DNA of 64,000 nt from Pseudomonadota bacterium (GCA_023423895.1 JAFAER010000249.1:103847-167846); one strand, 5' to 3'; shown: positions 7,667 to 17,441, numbered from the stretch's first letter. Notes: generated from the letters alone by a model not told the origin. Made by a program: numbers and translations.

Positions 7667-9997
7667 TCAGGCGCCGAGTGGTGCGAAGAGGACGTCGAGC
7701 TCGGCTTCCGTCAGCGAGCTCGCCGCTGCGCCCTGTCCGAGGATCGCATCCGCGACGTGCCTCTTCGACCGCTGGAGGCCGAGGATACGCTCCTCGACGC
7801 TTCCCGCTGCGAAGAGCTGGTACGACATGACCGGCTTCTTCTGGCCGATGCGGTACGCGCGATCGGTCGCCTGCGCCTGGATGGCGGGATTCCACCACGG
7901 GTCGTAGTGGATGACGACGTCCGCGCTCGTGAGCGTGAGCCCGGTGCCGCCAGCCTTGAGGCTGATCAAGAAGACCTTCGCCCCGCCCTTCTCGAACTGG
8001 TCGACGGCCTCGGCGCGGTCTTTCGTGTCGCCGGTGAGGATCGCGTACTTCACCTTCCGCTCACGGAGGCCCGCCTCGAGCAGACCGAGCATGCTCGTGA
8101 ACTGCGAGAAGACGAGGACGCGGTGACCGCCGGCGAGCTGCTTGTCGAGCAGCTCGAAGAACATCGTGTACTTCGCCGACTCGCGGATCTTGCCGGCTTG
8201 CGACATGCGGACGAGCCGCGGATCGCAGCACACCTGACGGAGCTTCGTGAGCGCGCCGAGCACGGGAACGACCGACGCCGCGAGGCCCTTCTGGCGGATG
8301 ATCTTGCGGACCTCCGCGTGCGCGGCCACGCGGATCGACTCGTAGAGCTCGCGCTGCCCGCCGTGGAGCTGCACGGGCCGCATGACCTCCGTCTTCGGCG
8401 GGAGCTCCTTGGCGACGTCCCGCTTGTTGCGGCGAAGGATGTACGGCGAGACGAGCTCGCGGAGCGCGAGGAGCCGGTCCTCGTTCTTGTTGCGCTCGAT
8501 CGGGACGCGATAGAAGCGGTTGAAGTGCAGCTCGTCGCCGAGGAGGCCCGGGTTGACGAAGTCGAGCAGCGCCCAGAGCTCGCCGAGGTGGTTCTCGACC
8601 GGCGTCCCGGAGAGACAGAGGCGGTGCTCGGCGTCGACCGCACGCGCCGCGACGTGCGCGCGGCTCTTCATGTTCTTGATCGTCTGCGCCTCGTCGAGGA
8701 TGACGAGGTGGAACGTCCACTCGGCGAACTTCTCCTCGTCGCGGCAGAGGATCGGGTAGCTCGTGATGACGACGTCCGCGTCGCGGATGCCGTCGTACGC
8801 GTTGTGCCGGTGCTGCCCGTGGATGACGAGGATGCGGAGGTCCGGCGAGAACTTCTTGAACTCGCGCTCCCAGTTCATCACCAGGCTCGTCGGCGCGATG
8901 ATGAGCGCGGGACGGTCCTTGAGGCGCCCGGCATGCTTCTCGATCGTGACGTGCGCGATCGTCTGGAGCGTCTTGCCGAGCCCCATGTCGTCCGCGAGGA
9001 CGCCGCCGACGCTGCGCGCGCGGAGGGTCTGTAGCCAGGAGACGCCCTCCTTCTGGTACGACCGGAGCTCGGCCTTCAGGCCTTCGACCGTGTCGACCTC
9101 GACCTTCTCCGCGGCGAGCGCCGACGCAAACTCGCGGGCGCTGGTGTCGCCGCCGACCTCGAGCGCCGCGCCGTCTTTCTCGAACGCCTCTTCGAGGCCG
9201 AGGAGCGCGCCGGCGCGCACCTGCGGGAAGCGCACCTCGCCCTTCGGCGCCTGGCCGTCGTACAGCTCTGCGAGGACGCGAAGAATCGAGCGTGCACGCT
9301 CGGCGGGTACGGCGACGAAGAGGCCGTCGCCCACCGGAAGCGCAAGGCACTTGCGGGAGGTGATCTGCGCGAGCTCGCCGAGCCCCTTGCCGTTCGATCG
9401 CTCGAGCAGCTCGAGGAGCGCGGGCAGAAGGTTCACGCGCTTGCCTTCGAGATCGATCCCGAGCTGGAGGCCGAACCAGTCCGGTCGCTCGACCTCCCCC
9501 TCCTCGTCGCCGGAGCGGCTTCGCCGGCGCGAGCTGTCGGGCGATGCGGTGACATTCGCGTACCAGGCGGGCTCGCGATCGACGACGCGGAACGGATAGT
9601 CGGCCGCGATCTCGACCTTCCAGCCGAAGGAACGGAGCTGCGGCACCACGTATGCGCTGAAGCCCGCGAAATCGTGGACGTTACCCTCGCACCGGACGAC
9701 GTAGTCGGCCTGCGATGCGCTCGCCCAGTCGTCGAGGCAATCGAGCGGAACGGCACCGAAGCTCTCGAGGAGGCGGCGCGCACGTCCCTCTTCGATCGGG
9801 TCGCGGGGGACGAAACGATCGAGGTCGATCATGACCTCGTCGTCCTCCTCGGCAGCGAGGACGCGTACGCCCTCGTACTCGAACGCCAGCTCGATGAGCG
9901 GCATCTTCTGGGTGTCGAACGTCGAGCCGAGGCCTTCGGTGTGGTGAACCGTTACTTCATCGGCGAACAGACGGATGCACGGGACGGGACCGCTCAT
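7667..9997 (-). CDS. SNF2/RapA-type DEAD/DEAH helicase
   Basis: A 776-residue SWI2/SNF2 ATPase, which uses ATP to translocate on double-stranded DNA and remodel protein-DNA complexes. The N-terminal ~310 residues are variable. The helicase core then shows motif I DDMGLGKT (Walker A at 339-343), motif II DEAQ (435-438), motif III SGTPVEN (from 463), and in the C-terminal lobe the SNF2 signature ATDRAYRIGQ. It is complete at both ends. The ATG at MSGPVPC was taken as a conservative start. The frame stays open with another ATG at 10249, which would add 84 residues of low-complexity sequence. It is divergent from the DUF4173-type gene. Confidence 0.92.
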   Translation of the reverse strand: MSGPVPCIRLFADEVTVHHTEGLGSTFDTQKMPLIELAFEYEGVRVLAAEEDDEVMIDLDRFVPRDPIEEGRARRLLESFGAVPLDCLDDWASASQADYVVRCEGNVHDFAGFSAYVVPQLRSFGWKVEIAADYPFRVVDREPAWYANVTASPDSSRRRSRSGDEEGEVERPDWFGLQLGIDLEGKRVNLLPALLELLERSNGKGLGELAQITSRKCLALPVGDGLFVAVPAERARSILRVLAELYDGQAPKGEVRFPQVRAGALLGLEEAFEKDGAALEVGGDTSAREFASALAAEKVEVDTVEGLKAELRSYQKEGVSWLQTLRARSVGGVLADDMGLGKTLQTIAHVTIEKHAGRLKDRPALIIAPTSLVMNWEREFKKFSPDLRILVIHGQHRHNAYDGIRDADVVITSYPILCRDEEKFAEWTFHLVILDEAQTIKNMKSRAHVAARAVDAEHRLCLSGTPVENHLGELWALLDFVNPGLLGDELHFNRFYRVPIERNKNEDRLLALRELVSPYILRRNKRDVAKELPPKTEVMRPVQLHGGQRELYESIRVAAHAEVRKIIRQKGLAASVVPVLGALTKLRQVCCDPRLVRMSQAGKIRESAKYTMFFELLDKQLAGGHRVLVFSQFTSMLGLLEAGLRERKVKYAILTGDTKDRAEAVDQFEKGGAKVFLISLKAGGTGLTLTSADVVIHYDPWWNPAIQAQATDRAYRIGQKKPVMSYQLFAAGSVEERILGLQRSKRHVADAILGQGAAASSLTEAELDVLFAPLGA

Positions 9998-10375
9998 CGC
10001 CGGCGTACTGACAGGGCGCGTCTCACTGAATGGAGCATCGGGAATGCTCGTGCGGCCGCTTGAAGGAGGAGCCGAGGCCCATGAAGGGGCAGACACCCCC
10101 GAGCTCGGCTGCTCCGTCGCGTTGTCCGTATTGCGACGCTCCCAGCCCCCCGGGGAGACCGCGTCGGTAACCACTCGCACGACGCTTCTTGAATCATAGT
10201 CGATCGTACTTGTCGACAAGATGGAGGGCGGCGCGACGCTTTCTCGCATCGACGACACCGTCGCTCGTCGCTCGCGCGCGCGTCGATCGGCGACCGGTCG
10301 CGAGCGAGCGTCGAGCGGTCGCCGGAGATGGGCGGCGATCGCAAGAATCCATCGCGCTCGCGCGTCGTACAGAAC
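9998..10375. other. Divergent intergenic region, SNF2 / membrane protein
   Basis: This 378-bp stretch separates the chosen starts of two divergent genes and must hold their promoters. The SNF2 frame remains open through 10249, and the membrane-protein frame has another ATG at 10328, so part of it could be coding. I see no RNA gene or convincing promoter boxes. Confidence 0.5.
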
Positions 10376-12232
10376 ATGGACCACGAGCCCTCTGGACCGA
10401 CCTCGACGACGCCGCAATGGATGGCGACCTCCCTCGCCGCGCCCCCAACGGCGCTCGGAACCGACGCCTCGGGGACGCCCCCTCAACCGATAGGAGGTTC
10501 GGTCACCCCGGCCCACTACCCGTTGTGGAACGGTCCGCCGTACCGCACCGCGGCCGCGTGGCCAGCGGCATCGATGCCCCGGAAGCCGAAGCCGCAGCCG
10601 CGCCCGTATCGACCGGTGGAGCTCGCGGCTGTCCTCGGCGTCGTTGCGCTGACGGACATTTGCCTCTGGGCCTCCGGCGACGGAACGACGAGAGAGGAGT
10701 CCGGGCTCGGCTTGGGCTTCGCCCTGCTCTTCGCGGCCGTCCCGGTTCTCCTCTTCTTCGCAGCACGCGCTCGGCGAACACGAGGATCGGTGCGGCTCGG
10801 TGTCGTCGTCGCCCTGCTCACGCTCGTCGCCGCGCGCTGCGCCTATTGCCCGACGACCGGGACCGTGCTCTCCGGGCTCATGCTCGTCGGCGCCTTCGTC
10901 GTCGCGCTGCGTGCGCGAAGCGCGTTCGTTCCGGAGATCGTTCTCGCGGCCGTGAGCGCGGTGCCGAAGCTCGCATCGCGCATCGGTGCAGCCAGCGCCG
11001 GCGTCGTGCGCCTCGCCGGCCGAACGCGACTCGGAAACGTCTCCGTCCTCCCGATCGTCGTCCCGGCCGGGCTCGTCGCGATGTTCCTCGGCGTGTTCGC
11101 GCTCGCGAATCCCGTCGTCGCCCGCGGGCTCGGGACCGCGTGGACCGCCATGACGAGCGTCCTCGTGTTGCCATCGTTCGGACGGATCACGCTCTGGGCA
11201 AGCGCCGCGGTGGCGGGGGTCTCCCTGCTACGACCGGCATGCCGCCTGGCAAGCGGAGGTGAGAACGCATCGACATCGAGCGAAGCAAAGGCGCCGGCGC
11301 TCCTCGTCGCACGGAATGCGCTCGTCGGTCTGAACCTTCTCTTCTTCGCGTACAACGCCATCGACGCGACGTATCTCTGGAGCGGCTCACCTCCGGCAGG
11401 AATGGGCACTCAGGAATACGCGCACGCGGGCGCGTTCTGGCTGACCGTGGCGCTCCTCATGCTCACGGCCGTCATCGGCGTGATGTTCCGCGATGCGCTC
11501 GCACACGACGCGCAGGCGAAGACGGCACGCTGGCTGGCCTTCGCCTGGATGGGCCAGGGTGTCATCCTCGCCGTCGGGACGTATCGCCGGATCGCGATTC
11601 ACATTGCGAAGAGCGGCCTCTCCGATCTCCGCATCGTCGGCATCCTCGGGACGACACTGGTCGTCTGCGGCGTCGTGCTCGTCGCGTGGAAGCTTCGGGA
11701 GCGGAAGACGTTCACGTGGCTCCTTCGACGGCAGCTCGACGCCTTCGCGCTCGTGTCCATCCTCTACGCGGTCGCGCCGACACACCTCGTGTCCGCTCAC
11801 GTGAACGTCGCCCGCGTGCAGAGCGGCGAATACCGGCCGCTGCTTCACGCCTTCCGGCAGTCGCACGAGATGGAGAGCGCCGCTGCGTACCTGCCGCTCC
11901 TGGAACATCCGGACGGGCGCGTTCGGCAGGGCATCGCGGCGCTCCTGCAAGACGAGCACGAGAAGCTGCGCGCGCGGCACCGATTTACCGCCGAGCCACC
12001 GACCTGGCGCGAACGCGACCTCGCCTCGGGGCATGCGCTCGCGTCCCTCGACGAGGCTTCCGATCGGATCGAGGTCGCGCTCGACGGCGCGAACCCAGTG
12101 TCGGCAAAGCGCGTGCTGCTCGAGATCTCGCGCGCGGCGAACGAAGACCGATCGATCGAGGAGCTGCTCGCGATCCCGGCGGCGGCGCGGGACGTGAGCG
12201 AATACGACGGAACGCGCTCGCGCGTGTACTGA
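10376..12232 (+). CDS. DUF4173/DUF4153-type integral membrane protein
   Basis: A 618-residue protein with a Pro-rich cytoplasmic N-terminus of about 80 residues and then about 12 hydrophobic segments. The middle contains the pattern typical of the DUF4153/DUF4173 group: FFAYNAIDATYLW, then EYAHAGAFWLTVALLML. A soluble Arg-rich C-terminal region of about 120 residues follows. Family members are inner-membrane proteins without known biochemical role. The ATG at 10376 was preferred; an in-frame ATG at 10328 would add 16 residues. It is transcribed away from the SNF2 gene and ends 88 bases before the isomerase. Confidence 0.82.
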   Translation: MDHEPSGPTSTTPQWMATSLAAPPTALGTDASGTPPQPIGGSVTPAHYPLWNGPPYRTAAAWPAASMPRKPKPQPRPYRPVELAAVLGVVALTDICLWASGDGTTREESGLGLGFALLFAAVPVLLFFAARARRTRGSVRLGVVVALLTLVAARCAYCPTTGTVLSGLMLVGAFVVALRARSAFVPEIVLAAVSAVPKLASRIGAASAGVVRLAGRTRLGNVSVLPIVVPAGLVAMFLGVFALANPVVARGLGTAWTAMTSVLVLPSFGRITLWASAAVAGVSLLRPACRLASGGENASTSSEAKAPALLVARNALVGLNLLFFAYNAIDATYLWSGSPPAGMGTQEYAHAGAFWLTVALLMLTAVIGVMFRDALAHDAQAKTARWLAFAWMGQGVILAVGTYRRIAIHIAKSGLSDLRIVGILGTTLVVCGVVLVAWKLRERKTFTWLLRRQLDAFALVSILYAVAPTHLVSAHVNVARVQSGEYRPLLHAFRQSHEMESAAAYLPLLEHPDGRVRQGIAALLQDEHEKLRARHRFTAEPPTWRERDLASGHALASLDEASDRIEVALDGANPVSAKRVLLEISRAANEDRSIEELLAIPAAARDVSEYDGTRSRVY

Positions 12233-12320
12233 AGGGCGCCGCGACGCCGCCCGACGCCCGGCGCACGGCTCGAACAGCCTGCGGCTTGCTCCGGCACCTG
12301 CTTCGGGTCATGAGCCCCGA

Positions 12321-13001
12321 GTGACCTTGCCTCCGAACGCCGTCCCTCCCCAGCTCCAGTTCTACTTCGACTTCATCTCGCCGTACGCGTTCCTCGCATG
12401 GACGCAGATCCGCGACATCGCACGTCGATGCGGGCGCTCGGTCGAGCCGGTGCCCGTCCTGTTCGCGGCGCTGCTCGACGCGCACGGGCAGAAGGGGCCG
12501 GCCGAGATCCCGGCGAAACGTCGGTATCTCTTCAAAGACATCGCACGGAAGGCGCACCGTCTCGGTGTGCCCTCCGTCGCTCCGCCGCCCGCGCATCCGT
12601 TCAACCCGCTCGCAGCATTGAGGGTCGCGTCGCTCCCGCTGCCCCTGACGACGAGAGAGACGATCATCGACGCGCTCTACGCCGCCGCCTGGACCCGACG
12701 CGAGGCCATCGACTCCGCCGAGGCCGTCGCTGGCATCCTCTCGCGTGTGGGCCTCGATGGGCCGGCGCTCGTGGCCGAAGCGCAGACGACGGCGACGAAG
12801 GAGCGCCTCCGATCCGCGACCGACGAGGCCATCCGACGCGGAATTTTCGGCGTGCCGTCCGTGCTCGTCGACGACGAGCTCTTCTGGGGGACCGACGCGC
12901 TGCCCGATCTCGAGGCGTACCTCCGCGGGGAGCTCCCCACGTTCTCGGACGCGGAATGGAGCTCGCTGCCCATGGCGGCGATCCGCAAGGGAAGCCTGTA
13001 G
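12321..13001 (+). CDS. DsbA-fold 2-hydroxychromene-2-carboxylate isomerase-like protein
   Basis: The 226-residue protein opens with QFYFDFISPYAFLAW and contains GIFGVPSVLVDDELFWGTD near its end. These are the two hallmarks of the DsbA-like, glutathione-dependent 2-hydroxychromene-2-carboxylate isomerase family (kappa-class GST relatives). The CxxC of true disulfide oxidoreductases is replaced by SPY, so isomerisation or GST-like chemistry is more likely than thiol oxidation. The real substrate need not be an aromatic degradation intermediate, since no naphthalene-pathway genes are nearby. It starts at GTG and follows the membrane-protein gene in the same direction. Confidence 0.88.
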   Translation: MTLPPNAVPPQLQFYFDFISPYAFLAWTQIRDIARRCGRSVEPVPVLFAALLDAHGQKGPAEIPAKRRYLFKDIARKAHRLGVPSVAPPPAHPFNPLAALRVASLPLPLTTRETIIDALYAAAWTRREAIDSAEAVAGILSRVGLDGPALVAEAQTTATKERLRSATDEAIRRGIFGVPSVLVDDELFWGTDALPDLEAYLRGELPTFSDAEWSSLPMAAIRKGSL

Positions 13002-13061
13002 TCGGAGCCTCGAAGCGCCCGTCTGGCGGCGCCGCCGTCGCTCCGCTAGAGCGAGCCCTGG

Positions 13062-14390
13062 ATGGACCGAATCCGACTGCGCTGCGCCTTCATCGTGCTC
13101 GGGATGGTGCTCGGGCTCGTCGTGAGCGCATGTGGAACGAGCCCGCGTCACGCCTCGCAAGCGGCGAATGCGCCGACCGCCACTGCCGACGGCGGCGCGG
13201 ACGAGACCGAGGATGACAGCGAGGACGATGACGCCGCGGGCTCGGACGCCGACGGCGACGTCGAAGCATCGAGCGAGCTCGCGGCTCAGCCGAACGCACC
13301 GTGCCCACGGAACATGGTGCTGGTCGAAAGCGCGGACGCGCGCTTCTGCATCGACAAATACGAGGCCTCGCTCGTCGAGGTCGACTCCGACGGAAACGAG
13401 AAGCCGTTCCCGCACTGGCTCACGGTCGACGGCCACGTGGTCCGCGCCGTCAGCGAGCCGGACGTGTTCCCTCAGGGGTTCATCAGCGAAGTCCAGGCAG
13501 AGGACGCCTGCGCGGCATCCGGCAAACGCCTCTGCGCGTTTGCCGAATGGAAGACGGCGTGCATGGGTCCCGAGAAGACGACGTTCCCGTACGGTGCAGC
13601 GCGCCGTCCGGGCACCTGCCACGACACCGGCAGGAGCGCGGTGGCTGCGGTCTTCGGGCTCAAGGCGCTCGCCGATCCGGTCGCGAGCGCGCCCCCGAAC
13701 AAGACAGCACGCGTCGCAAGCGCGAAGGCGGCCGCGCCTTCACGGGCCGCCGCGCCTTCGCGCGCCGCCGCCGCTTCTTCGCGTGCCGCCGCTTCGAAGG
13801 CGACCGCGGGCGCGAAGCCCAAGACGGGCACCAGCGCCGCGAGCAAGACCGCGGCCACGGCCTCACGAACGGCGAAGCCAGGCCGACAGGCGCACGTCAC
13901 GACGAAAGGGCGTGCCGCCGAAACGACCAAGCAGCGCGCTGCGCGTCCCGGCGCAGTCGCCGCGAAGCCGTCGAAGCGGCGTGGTGACAAGAACGAGCGC
14001 ACGGCCGCCCGCGGGACGAAGCGCGTGCCTGCAGCCGCGAAGGCGAGCGCACGCCCGGTCTCGGTCGCGCCGAGCGTATGGACGCAGCTCAACGATCCTC
14101 GTCTCGGACAGGTCGACGGCGCCCTCGCGAAGACGGGCTCGCACGAGGAGTGCGTGAACGGCTACGGCGTGCTCGACATGGTCGGCAACCTCCACGAATG
14201 GGTGAAGACGGACCCGTCAGCGCCACACGGGACGTTTGCGGGCGGCTACTTCCTCGACACGACCTTGAACGGCGACGGCTGCCAGTACCGCACGACGGCG
14301 CACGCCCACGACTATCACGACTACTCGACCGGCTTCCGCTGCTGCGCCGACGCCTCCGCGGCCGAAGCGGCGCCCGTCGCGAGCGACTGA
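13062..14390 (+). CDS. FGE-sulfatase-like lipoprotein with basic Ala-rich insert
   Basis: The 442-residue product has a lipoprotein signal (Cys 24, VVSAC) and a very acidic linker (residues 43-72). A formylglycine-generating-enzyme/SUMF1-type domain starts at CPRNMVLVES and ends at STGFRCCAD. Between about residues 207 and 333 the domain is interrupted by some 125 residues made almost only of Ala, Ser, Thr, Lys, Arg and Pro, including APSRAAAPSRAAA. This resembles histone H1 tails. The paralogue at 48089 lacks the insert, but both flanks align (NDPRLGQVDGALAKTG against NDPRNNQLEGTVAKTG). GGYF stands where active FGEs have RGGSW, so catalysis is doubtful; many relatives are binding modules. 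Confidence 0.85.
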   Translation: MDRIRLRCAFIVLGMVLGLVVSACGTSPRHASQAANAPTATADGGADETEDDSEDDDAAGSDADGDVEASSELAAQPNAPCPRNMVLVESADARFCIDKYEASLVEVDSDGNEKPFPHWLTVDGHVVRAVSEPDVFPQGFISEVQAEDACAASGKRLCAFAEWKTACMGPEKTTFPYGAARRPGTCHDTGRSAVAAVFGLKALADPVASAPPNKTARVASAKAAAPSRAAAPSRAAAASSRAAASKATAGAKPKTGTSAASKTAATASRTAKPGRQAHVTTKGRAAETTKQRAARPGAVAAKPSKRRGDKNERTAARGTKRVPAAAKASARPVSVAPSVWTQLNDPRLGQVDGALAKTGSHEECVNGYGVLDMVGNLHEWVKTDPSAPHGTFAGGYFLDTTLNGDGCQYRTTAHAHDYHDYSTGFRCCADASAAEAAPVASD

Positions 14391-14492
14391 CGCGCGGACA
14401 GACGCGGAAAGTCCCGACCTCTGCCGATTTCAGGGCTGTTTCGCCCTCGTGCCTTGAATCTGCGGATCTTTGCGCTAGAAGCCGCGCGGCTC

Positions 14493-15311
14493 ATGAAGAC
14501 CTCAGCAGTTCTCGGTGTCGTCGCAGGGCTCGCGGCGGCTGCGTTCGGATCCCTCACGGCGGCGTGCACGACGACGAAGATCGTCGAGGTCGCGCCGGTC
14601 GACGCCGGCTCGAGCGACACCGGCACGGGCGGCGAAGAAGAGGAGCTCACCACGGTCGAGGGCAAGAGCGGCAAGCTCTTCGACGGCACCGCGAAGAGCT
14701 TCGCGAAGGTGAAGCCCGACGGAACGGTCGCCAGCGTCGGCGTCGTCTTCTCGCTGGAGGCGCTCACGTCCGGTCCCTCGTCGCACCCGTTTCAGGACGA
14801 CCTCGTGCTCGACATGCCGTCCGTCGCCAAGGAGCAGACGCTCCTCCATCACCTGCGCGCGAACTGGCTGCCCGGAGGCCACGGCCCAAACCCGTATGCC
14901 GAGGCGCACTACGACTTCCACTTCCTCCGGGGCTCGCGCGCCGAGATCGACGCGATCGAGTGCCGCGCCGACCAGACGATGCCGAAGGCCGACAAGATCC
15001 CCAAAGGGTATGGCACCCCCGAGCTCTGCGTGAACGCGATGGGCTACCACTCGTGGCCCAAGGCAGACACGTCCGGCGGAGACTTCGTCGCCTCGTTGAT
15101 CATGGGCTACTGGAAGGGCAACGTCGTCTTCCTCGAGCCGATGATCCCGGTCTCGACGTTCGAGAAGAAGGCTTCGTTCGAGATCCCGATCGCGAAGCCG
15201 GCGTCCGCAGGTGGTGAGACGACGCTCTATCCGACGCGCATGGTCGCGACCTGGCTCGAGGAGTCGGAGGAGTACTCGTTCGAGTTCGACCAGTTCGAAA
15301 CGATCGACTGA
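14493..15311 (+). CDS. Putative lipoprotein, DUF5602/TTHB210-like
   Basis: The 272-residue product starts MKTSAVLGVVAG with a hydrophobic core and Cys 25 in SLTAAC, then an acidic linker. The mature domain includes AHYDFHFLRG, KIPKGYGTPELCVNAMGYH and FLEPMIPVSTFEKK. The order 'HxDFHF ... MGxHW ... FLEPM' recalls secreted TTHB210/DUF5602-like proteins, whose function is unknown; this is a memory match, not a search. The frame is open 13 codons upstream, but the ATG at the signal peptide is the sensible start. It stands alone between the FGE-like gene and the 63-residue gene. Confidence 0.7.
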   Translation: MKTSAVLGVVAGLAAAAFGSLTAACTTTKIVEVAPVDAGSSDTGTGGEEEELTTVEGKSGKLFDGTAKSFAKVKPDGTVASVGVVFSLEALTSGPSSHPFQDDLVLDMPSVAKEQTLLHHLRANWLPGGHGPNPYAEAHYDFHFLRGSRAEIDAIECRADQTMPKADKIPKGYGTPELCVNAMGYHSWPKADTSGGDFVASLIMGYWKGNVVFLEPMIPVSTFEKKASFEIPIAKPASAGGETTLYPTRMVATWLEESEEYSFEFDQFETID

Positions 15312-15393
15312 CTCGATAGGTTCCGACCGCGCGCGCTCGTGCTCGGCTCGAGCTCGAGCACTCTCGGCCCCGCTCGTGCATGCTCATCGGCTC

Positions 15394-15585
15394 ATGGAAG
15401 CCAAGCGGACGGAGCGAGATGTCGGCGTTTCATGGGGCTTTCGAGAGGCCGTCCAGCAATACCTCAGGGATGCCGAGGACTGGATCGACCGCATGGCATT
15501 GCGCCTCGGTGACGCAATCTTCGGCGAGCGGATCTCGGAGAAGCTCTTCGGGCCCCATCCGTCCCGGCAGTTGCCCCGGTACTGA
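15394..15585 (+). CDS. Small protein (63 aa) upstream of GH15
   Basis: A charged 63-residue protein, with phrases such as GFREAVQQYLRDAEDWIDRM and ISEKLFGPHPSR, predicted as mostly amphipathic helix with no signal peptide. It ends 7 bases before the glycosidase start, so the two are probably co-transcribed and perhaps translationally coupled. The composition is natural for a coding frame, and the alternative frame of similar length here is Ser/Arg-rich shadow. I do not recognise a family; a regulator or partner of the glycosidase is only a guess. Confidence 0.6.
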   Translation: MEAKRTERDVGVSWGFREAVQQYLRDAEDWIDRMALRLGDAIFGERISEKLFGPHPSRQLPRY

Positions 15586-15592
15586 CGGCTAG

Positions 15593-17389
15593 ATGGCTCG
15601 ACGAATCGAAGACTACGCCTTGCTCGGCGACTGCCGTGGTGCCGCGCTCGTCGGGAACGACGGGTCGATCGACTGGCTGTGCCTCCCGCGGTTCGACTCC
15701 GACGCGTGTTTCGCCGCACTGCTCGGCACGGAAGAGAACGGCTTCTGGAAGATCGCGCCTCTTGCCCCGATCACGAGCTCGCGTCGTTCGTACCGCCACG
15801 GAACGATGTGCGTCGACACGGAGCTGACGACCGACGAGGGAACCATCGTCGTCACAGACTTCATGCCCGTCCGCGACGACGGGCCAGGAGTGGTGCGCAT
15901 CGTCACCGGCAAGAGCGGCGCTGTCCGCGTCCACTCCGAGATCGCGCTGCGGTTCAACTTCGGAAAGACGGTGCCGTGGGTGCAGCGAGTCGACGGGCAG
16001 GTCCTGCAGGCCATCGCCGGTCCGGACCTCCTTCGCATCTGGACGCCCGCGCCGATGCACGGCGAAGGCCTCCGCACACACTCCGACTTCGTCGTCCGAC
16101 CGGGCGACCGCGTGCCGTTCGTGATGCGCTGGGGGCCGTCTTACGCGCACGAATGTCCGCAGCCCATCGACGCACACGAGGCCCTCGCGCGGACCGAAGA
16201 GTGGTGGCGTGAATGGGCCTGCCGCTCGGAGCTCGAGGGTCCGTACGCCGACGCGGTCCGGCGCTCGATCATGACGCTGAAGGCGCTCACGTTCGCGCCG
16301 ACGGGCGGCGTGGTTGCGGCCCCGACGACGTCATTGCCGGAAAGAATCGGCGGCGTTCGCAACTGGGACTACCGCTACTGCTGGGTACGCGACGCCACGA
16401 TGACGCTCTACTCGCTGCTGAGCGCCGGCTACCTGGACGAAGCACGCGAGTTCCGCGACTGGCTTCTGCGGGCGTGTGCCGGTGCACCGGATCAGCTGCA
16501 GATCCTCTACGGCATCGCAGGCGAGCGTCGACTCACCGAAGTCGAGCTGCCGTGGCTCCCCGGATACGAACAGAGCGCGCCCGTTCGCATCGGCAACGCC
16601 GCATCCGACCAGATGCAGCTCGACGTCTACGGCGAGCTCGCGGACACGCTCTACCTCTCACACTCGACGGGCCTCAATCACACGGACGAGGGGTGGTCGC
16701 TCCAGCGCTCGCTGCTCCGGCACCTGGAGAAGGCGTGGCGTCAGCCCGACCACGGGATCTGGGAGGTACGCGGTCCACGGCGCCACTTCGTCCACTCGAA
16801 GGTGATGTGCTGGGTCGCGTTCGACCGCGGCGTGAAGTCGATCGAGAAGTGGGGGCTCGACGGTCCCCTCGAACGCTGGAGGGCGGTGCGCGACGAGATC
16901 CACGCCGAGGTCTGCGACCGCGGCCTCGACACGGCGCACGGCGGCTTCGCGCAGTACTACGGGTCGACCGAGCCCGACGCGAGCCTGCTGATGCTACCGG
17001 CGGTTGGATTCCTCCCTGCGGAAGATCCACGCATCGTTCGCACCGTGATGAACATCGAGAAGCGCCTCATGGGCGACGGGTTCGTCCGCCGGTACATCAC
17101 CCATCCGGGCGTCGACGGGATGCCCGAGGGCGAAGGTGCCTTTCTCGCGTGCTCGTTCTGGCTCGTGGACGCCCTCGTGCTCCTCGGGCGCCACGAGGAG
17201 GCACGAGCGCACTTCGAGCGGCTCCTCGGCCTCGCGAACGACGTCGGGCTCCTCGCGGAGGAATACGACCCGCGCGAGAAGCGGATGCTCGGCAACTTCC
17301 CGCAGGCGCTCTCCCACGTCGCGCTCGTGAACTCGGCGCTCAACCTGTCGCGGCTGCGCGGGCCGGCTCGTCTCCGCTGCACGATGTAG
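15593..17389 (+). CDS. GH15 family glucoamylase/trehalase-like glycosidase
   Basis: A 598-residue cytoplasmic enzyme of glycoside hydrolase family 15. The N-terminal beta-rich domain begins IEDYALLGDCRGAALVGNDG, a form shared by many bacterial GH15 proteins. The (alpha/alpha)6 barrel has GGVRNWDYRYCWVRDA (substrate-binding Arg/Trp/Asp) and, near the end, EGAFLACSFWLVDAL, which carries the presumed catalytic base Glu. It should release glucose from alpha-linked glucans or trehalose by inversion. Length is normal for the family. No signal peptide is present. No trehalose or glycogen genes flank it, so the choice of substrate is open. Confidence 0.92.
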   Translation: MARRIEDYALLGDCRGAALVGNDGSIDWLCLPRFDSDACFAALLGTEENGFWKIAPLAPITSSRRSYRHGTMCVDTELTTDEGTIVVTDFMPVRDDGPGVVRIVTGKSGAVRVHSEIALRFNFGKTVPWVQRVDGQVLQAIAGPDLLRIWTPAPMHGEGLRTHSDFVVRPGDRVPFVMRWGPSYAHECPQPIDAHEALARTEEWWREWACRSELEGPYADAVRRSIMTLKALTFAPTGGVVAAPTTSLPERIGGVRNWDYRYCWVRDATMTLYSLLSAGYLDEAREFRDWLLRACAGAPDQLQILYGIAGERRLTEVELPWLPGYEQSAPVRIGNAASDQMQLDVYGELADTLYLSHSTGLNHTDEGWSLQRSLLRHLEKAWRQPDHGIWEVRGPRRHFVHSKVMCWVAFDRGVKSIEKWGLDGPLERWRAVRDEIHAEVCDRGLDTAHGGFAQYYGSTEPDASLLMLPAVGFLPAEDPRIVRTVMNIEKRLMGDGFVRRYITHPGVDGMPEGEGAFLACSFWLVDALVLLGRHEEARAHFERLLGLANDVGLLAEEYDPREKRMLGNFPQALSHVALVNSALNLSRLRGPARLRCTM

Positions 17390-17441
17390 ATCGTCGCGTC
17401 GCCCGGTCCCTCCCCGCTTCGAGTCGAGGTATCGTCACCGC

